Shown in pieces: positions 60,469 to 64,000 of a DNA stretch of 64,000 nucleotides. This DNA is from Streptomyces sclerotialus. Lineage in GTDB: Bacteria; Actinomycetota; Actinomycetes; Streptomycetales; Streptomycetaceae. The stretch is from the NCBI RefSeq assembly GCF_040907265.1, contig NZ_JBFOHP010000002.1, forward strand, positions 4,836,001 through 4,900,000, given 5' to 3'. Both the position numbers and the translations under genes were made by a program. The notes below the pieces were generated by a model, which worked only from the letters and a program-made list of their open reading frames with translations, was not told where the DNA came from and did not search any database. Positions within the stretch are counted from its first letter, which is position 1; each line of letters begins with the position of its first letter.

Positions 60469-61164
60469 TCAGCGGGGGAAGACCGCCGGTTCGTACGGGG
60501 CGCCCACGTCCCAGCCCTGGTGCAGCGCGTCGGCGAAGGCCGCGGCGAGCAGGTGTTCGCCCGACGGTGACGGGTGCGTGCCGTCGTAGGTGTCGCGGTC
60601 GAGGAGGTAGTCCTCGGGTGGGGAGGCGAGGAGCAGAGGGGACGCGGAGGTGGAGAGGTCGGCGACCGTCTTCGCCAGGAGTTCGTTGAAGCGGTCGCAC
60701 TCGGCGGCGAAGGGGGCGTCCGTCGTCGCCCGGATGTTGGGGATGACGGGGAGGAGTACGGCGCGGAGGTGCGGCTGCGCGGAGCGGGCCTCGGTGAGGA
60801 AGCGGCGGACGTTGGCGGCGGTCTGGTCCGCGTCCGTGTAGAAACCGAGGTCGATGAGGCCGAGCGAGATGAGCAGCGTGTCGGCCTTGTGGGTGCGTAC
60901 CGCGTCGGCGATGAGCGGGGCCATGTGCAGCCAGCCCTCGCCCCAGCCGGCGAGGTGGCGGCGGGCGCGCTCGGGGAAGGCGGGGTCGCCGTAGTCGTAC
61001 GAGACGGGCTCGGCGGCGGCGATGTCGTAGAGCGTGTCGCGCGGGCCGACGATGCGGTAGGGGCCGCCGTACGTCCGGTTGAGGTGCTGCCACATGCGGT
61101 AACGCCAGGTGTAGTCGCCGGCGGAGCCGATGGTCATGGAGTCGCCGACGAACATGATCCGCAT
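60469..61164 (-). CDS. SGNH/GDSL hydrolase
   Basis: A 231-residue esterase-fold enzyme. The nucleophile Ser is in MFVGDSMTIG (block I), the oxyanion Gly/Asn region lies near GLIDLGFY, and the catalytic Asp-His pair is in YDGTHPSPSGEHLLA. There is no signal peptide at the ATG 61164 start, so it is intracellular unless the start is wrong. The WRYRMWQHLNRTYGGPYRIVG block is a feature of a Streptomyces subgroup. Natural ester unknown. Confidence 0.88.
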   Translation of the reverse strand: MRIMFVGDSMTIGSAGDYTWRYRMWQHLNRTYGGPYRIVGPRDTLYDIAAAEPVSYDYGDPAFPERARRHLAGWGEGWLHMAPLIADAVRTHKADTLLISLGLIDLGFYTDADQTAANVRRFLTEARSAQPHLRAVLLPVIPNIRATTDAPFAAECDRFNELLAKTVADLSTSASPLLLASPPEDYLLDRDTYDGTHPSPSGEHLLAAAFADALHQGWDVGAPYEPAVFPR

Positions 61165-61254
61165 CCGGCCATTTTCGCCGATCACCGGCGTGGCCGGTAC
61201 GTGACGCCGGCCACGCGCCACCGCGGACCGCCCAGCTGGTGGGAAGCTGGGGGC

Positions 61255-62304
61255 ATGCGTTCGCTTCTGTGCGCGGCAGGTGCCGCGGGAGTACTGCTCT
61301 TCGCGTCGGCCTCCGGAGCCGTGGCCGCGCCCGGCGGCGAGCCGGAGCCGTTCACCGTCAAGGACCCGCGGATCACCGAGTCCAGCGGGCTGGCCGCCAG
61401 CCGTGCGCACCCCGGCGTGTACTGGACGCACAACGACAGCGACGACGGGCCGTACGTCTACGCCGTGGACTCCCGGACGGGCCGGACGGTCGCGACCGTC
61501 ACCATGCGGGGCGTGGGCGATCCGCGCGACGTCGAGGCGATCTCGGTCGGGCCGGACGGCGATCTGTACGTCGGCGACATCGGCGACAACCTGGACGGGT
61601 CCTGGGACCACGTGTGGGTCTACCGGTTCCCCGAGCCGAAGCAGCTGCGCGACCAGACGGTGACCGCCACCCAGTACGACGTGACGTACGCGGACGGGCC
61701 GCGGAACGCCGAGGCGATGATGGTCCACCCGAAGACCGGCCGGGTCTACATCGTGTCGAAGAAGGAGGACGGGGGCGCGGCGCTGTACGCCGGGCCCGAG
61801 CGGCTGAGTACGTCCGGTACGAACGTCTTCCGGCGTGTCTCCGGTATCGACATGTGGGTGACGGACGGTGCTTTCTCGCCGGACGGCTCGCGGCTGATGC
61901 TGCGGAGCTACTTCGGGGGCCGCATGTACCGCTGGGTGGACGGCCGCCCGAAGGACGACATCGGCAGCACCGGCGTACCGTTCCAGGGGCAGGGCGAGTC
62001 GGTCACGTTCACGCCGGACGGGCGGACGCTGATGTTCGGGTCGGAGGGGGCGGACAGTCAGGTCGAGCCGATGGGGCTGAGCGGTGAGCAGCTTCCGGAG
62101 TCGGTGTCCGGTGACGGGTCCGCGACTCCGGGGGACGGCGGCAGGAGCGGCACGGACGGTTCCGGCGGCTCCTCCGACTCCTCCGACTCCTCGGACTCCT
62201 CCGACTCCTCGGAGAAGAGCAGCCCGGCCGTCACCGGCGTCGTCGTCATCGGCATCGCCATCGCCGCCGTCCTGGCCATCCGCCGCCGGGGCCGCCGCGG
62301 CTGA
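61255..62304 (+). CDS. Secreted, C-terminally membrane-anchored beta-propeller-like protein
   Basis: A 349-residue exported protein: Sec signal peptide (RSLLCAAGAAGVLLFASASG, cleavage near AVA-APG), then repeated propeller-like blades (DVEAISVGPDGDLYVGDIGD, AEAMMVHPKTGRVYIVSK, VTDGAFSPDGSRLMLRSY, SVTFTPDGRTLMFGSEG). A low-complexity Ser/Asp stalk follows ((SSD) repeats, 62163-62214). One membrane helix (GVVVIGIAIAAVLAI) and a basic stop-transfer tail close it. It is displayed outside the cell; ligand or enzymatic role is unknown. ATG 61255 is the start giving a proper signal peptide. Confidence 0.85.
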   Translation: MRSLLCAAGAAGVLLFASASGAVAAPGGEPEPFTVKDPRITESSGLAASRAHPGVYWTHNDSDDGPYVYAVDSRTGRTVATVTMRGVGDPRDVEAISVGPDGDLYVGDIGDNLDGSWDHVWVYRFPEPKQLRDQTVTATQYDVTYADGPRNAEAMMVHPKTGRVYIVSKKEDGGAALYAGPERLSTSGTNVFRRVSGIDMWVTDGAFSPDGSRLMLRSYFGGRMYRWVDGRPKDDIGSTGVPFQGQGESVTFTPDGRTLMFGSEGADSQVEPMGLSGEQLPESVSGDGSATPGDGGRSGTDGSGGSSDSSDSSDSSDSSEKSSPAVTGVVVIGIAIAAVLAIRRRGRRG

Positions 62305-62315
62305 GGGCGGGACGC

Positions 62316-63071
62316 CTATCCCTCGCGCCCCTCGATGAACGGCGCGAGGCCGTCCAGGAGGCGGGTGAGGCCCAGTTCGAAGATGTCGTCACCGGCTTCC
62401 TCGAAGGCGTCCTCGGGCAGCGCCGCCAGCTGGGGGTAGCGTCCGCTCTCCATCACGCGCGTGAGCACGGGCTCCTGGGCCTTCCAGAATGCGGCGTCGC
62501 TGATGCCGCTGCGCTTCTCGGCCTGGGCCTGGTTCACCTCGACGCGGGTGACGCCGGTGACGAAGCCGTCGAGGGCGACCAGGACGTGGATCTTCTCGCG
62601 GCCGGTCAGCCGGGTGCCGGACAGTCCCTGGAGGGCGTACTCCATCCCGTCCAGCGCGTTGGGGCCGAGGATCGGACGGGCCTGGTCGACCTGGAGCAGC
62701 CAGGGGTGCTGCTGATAGAGGCGGCGGCTGCCGTGTGCCACGGCGGTCAGTGCGGCGCGCCAGCCCTGGTCGGCCGGAGGGTGGGCGGACAGGTCGAACT
62801 CCACGACCTTGTCGAGCATCAGGTCCAGCAGTTCCGCCTTGCCCGGTACGTACCGGTACAGCGACATCGTGCCGACGCCCAGCTCGGTGGCGACCCGGCG
62901 CATCGAGACGGCAGCGAGGCCGTCGGTGTCGGCGACGGTCACCGCGGTGGTGACGATCGCGTCGAGGGTGAGGCCGGGTTTCGGGCCGCGGGTGGGGCGC
63001 TCGCCGGTGCCCCAGAGCAGCTCCATGCTGCGCGAGACGTCTCCGCTGCCGCTGTGTTCTGTCGTGGTCAT
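62316..63071 (-). CDS. TetR-family regulator of the divergent ABC transporter
   Basis: A 251-residue TetR protein. The helix-turn-helix is at about residues 36-80 ([40 protein letters not shown]) and the C-terminal domain is the TetR_C_1 type found in regulators of drug exporters. ATG 63071 starts TTTEHSGSG. The 119-bp divergent spacer holds three operator-like dyads spaced exactly 21 bp apart, so it surely controls the ABC gene and itself. Confidence 0.93.
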   Translation of the reverse strand: MTTTEHSGSGDVSRSMELLWGTGERPTRGPKPGLTLDAIVTTAVTVADTDGLAAVSMRRVATELGVGTMSLYRYVPGKAELLDLMLDKVVEFDLSAHPPADQGWRAALTAVAHGSRRLYQQHPWLLQVDQARPILGPNALDGMEYALQGLSGTRLTGREKIHVLVALDGFVTGVTRVEVNQAQAEKRSGISDAAFWKAQEPVLTRVMESGRYPQLAALPEDAFEEAGDDIFELGLTRLLDGLAPFIEGREG

Positions 63072-63106
63072 CGTGGGGCCATGGTAGGCCGCCGGAAAAA
63101 ATCTGG

Positions 63107-63159
63107 GTACGCCGTACGCGCAATGGAGTACGGTGTACGCGGAAGTGGGTACGGCGTAC
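63107..63159. promoter_or_regulatory. Three phased TetR operators
   Basis: GTAC-N3-GTAC occurs at 63107-63117, 63128-63138 and 63149-63159, with starts exactly 21 bp apart. The third is embedded in GGGTACGGCGTACCC. They lie between the TetR start and the ABC ATPase start, and are the natural binding array for the TetR protein. Confidence 0.85.
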
Positions 63160-63190
63160 CCAGTGGGGTGGGCGGCACGGAGGGGAGCCC

Positions 63191-64000
63191 ATGCGAGCAG
63201 CGGGAACAGCAGGAACAGCGGGAACAGCGCAGACAGCAGGAACAGCGCAGACAGCAGGAACAGCGGAGACAGCCGTCCTCGCGGAGGGGCTGCGCAAGAC
63301 GTACGGGAGCAAGCGCGCGCTCGACGGTCTCGATCTCACGGTCCGGCGGGGGACCGTGCACGGTCTGCTCGGGCCGAACGGGGCGGGCAAGACCACCGCG
63401 GTCCGCATCCTGTCCACCCTGGTGCGGCTCGACGGCGGCCGGGCGCGGGTGGCGGGCCTGGACGTGGCGCGGCAGCCGCGCGAGGTGCGCGGCCGGATCG
63501 GGCTGACCGGCCAGTACGCGGCCGTGGACGAGGTGCTGACCGGCCGGCAGAACCTGGAGATGTTCGGCCGTCTCTTCCACCTGGGCGGCCGCCGGGCCCG
63601 GCAGCGCGCGACCGAGCTGCTGGAGCAGTTCGGCCTGACGGACGCCGCCGGCAAGGGGGTCGGGCAGTACAGCGGCGGCATGCGGCGCCGGCTCGACCTC
63701 GCCGCCTCCATGGTCCTCGCCCCCGCCGTGCTGTTCCTGGACGAGCCGACGACCGGCCTGGACCCGCGCAGCCGCGGCGAGGTCTGGGACGCGGTACGGG
63801 CGCTGGTCGCCGACGGCACCACCGTGCTGCTCACCACGCAGTACCTGGAGGAGGCCGACCGGCTCGCCTCGCACATCACCGTCATCGACCACGGCCGGGC
63901 CATCGCCGACGACACCCCGGACGGGCTGAAGGACCGGGTCGGCGGCGACCGGATCGAGGTCGTGGTCACGGAGCGGGCCGACATCCCGCGCGCGGCGAAG
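63191..64000 (+). CDS. DrrA-like ABC transporter ATP-binding protein, 3' end beyond window
   Basis: Daunorubicin-resistance-type ATPase that powers drug efflux with a separate membrane subunit, expected just outside the window. The frame is open to base 64000 (270 codons). Walker A is [11 protein letters not shown]-loop [14 protein letters not shown], signature [12 protein letters not shown], Walker [13 protein letters not shown], and the usual switch-His position is occupied by Gln ([11 protein letters not shown]), as is normal in this subfamily. ATG 63191 has GGAGG seven bases upstream. Residues 4-27 are an eightfold Ala-x-Thr repeat from 9-bp DNA units. Confidence 0.93.
   Translation, partial: MRAAGTAGTAGTAQTAGTAQTAGTAETAVLAEGLRKTYGSKRALDGLDLTVRRGTVHGLLGPNGAGKTTAVRILSTLVRLDGGRARVAGLDVARQPREVRGRIGLTGQYAAVDEVLTGRQNLEMFGRLFHLGGRRARQRATELLEQFGLTDAAGKGVGQYSGGMRRRLDLAASMVLAPAVLFLDEPTTGLDPRSRGEVWDAVRALVADGTTVLLTTQYLEEADRLASHITVIDHGRAIADDTPDGLKDRVGGDRIEVVVTERADIPRAAK
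63200..63271 (+). repeat. 9-bp in-frame repeat x8 at the 5' end of the ABC ATPase gene
   Basis: Eight consecutive 9-bp units of the form GCR-GGA-ACA or GCG-CAG-ACA (last GCG-GAG-ACA) encode Ala-Gly-Thr, Ala-Gln-Thr or Ala-Glu-Thr. Codons such as GGA and ACA are rare in this genome. Slippage would change length without breaking the frame. Confidence 0.9.

Overview
The window is high-GC actinobacterial DNA and almost certainly comes from a Streptomyces chromosome. The evidence is strong GC bias at third codon positions, frequent GTG and TTG starts, a futalosine-pathway menaquinone gene pair, a CdgB-type diguanylate cyclase, DasR and CIRCE control sites, Scr1/DUF397 cassettes and many actinobacterial DUF families (DUF3263, DUF4031, DUF2771, DUF3027, DUF2530). 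Gene order from the GGDEF gene through nagA, otsA/otsB, threonine-synthase-like gene, groEL and murQ matches what I remember of the SCO42xx-SCO43xx core region of S. coelicolor. I see no tRNA, rRNA, insertion sequence, prophage, CRISPR array or secondary-metabolite cluster.

Layout. 1-4.7 kb: the 3' end of an arfB-like gene, a minisatellite-like gap, a flavin reductase, cdgB and an anchored carbohydrate-binding protein. 4.8-9.7 kb: amino-sugar catabolism (nagK-nagA, then a PfkB-family kinase, plus an orphan sugar-binding lipoprotein) around a near-consensus DasR box. 9.8-13.7 kb: DUF3263 protein, otsB, otsA and gpgS, i.e. trehalose and glucosylglycerate synthesis. 13.7-18.3 kb: a SAM-I riboswitch, a threonine-synthase-like PLP enzyme, a ThiS/MoaD-like sulfur carrier ending in Gly-Gly-Cys, a cold-shock protein and groEL with two CIRCE elements. 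18.4-22.2 kb: MurNAc-type PTS permease, murQ and a MurR/RpiR regulator, the cell-wall-recycling partner of nagKA. 22.3-31.6 kb: small conserved genes, MFS exporter, a first Scr1/DUF397 cassette, HD protein, cutC, helD and a GT87 glycosyltransferase. 31.7-37.5 kb: an XPB helicase with a frameshifted C-terminus, its helicase-associated partner, and a three-copy DnaA-box repeat. 37.6-41.8 kb: a ferric-siderophore ABC operon with an iron box. 41.8-48.4 kb: HAD phosphatase, cold-shock protein, mqnB-mqnD, MFS and DUF3027 genes. 48.6-57.1 kb: a large GHKL (sacsin/Hsp90-like) ATPase, purine-type permease, a MarR-MFS pair, thpR and a 28-residue membrane peptide. 57.2-64 kb: aldo/keto reductase with a second Scr1/DUF397 cassette, VOC, GDSL hydrolase, a beta-propeller-like surface protein, and a TetR gene divergent from a DrrA-like ABC ATPase that runs off the right edge.

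How the genes work together. nagK/nagA and murP-like/murQ/murR both feed cell-wall amino sugars to glucosamine-6-phosphate and are each under visible operators. The most interesting unit is the SAM riboswitch, the threonine-synthase-like gene and the sulfur-carrier gene. A SAM-responsive switch makes little sense for threonine synthesis but fits methionine synthesis. By analogy with CysM/CysO (O-phosphoserine) and Wolinella HcyS, I infer a protein-thiocarboxylate route to homocysteine from O-phosphohomoserine. The intergenic DNA is also unusually rich in short tandem duplications (9-59 bp units) and in helically phased binding-site-like repeats.
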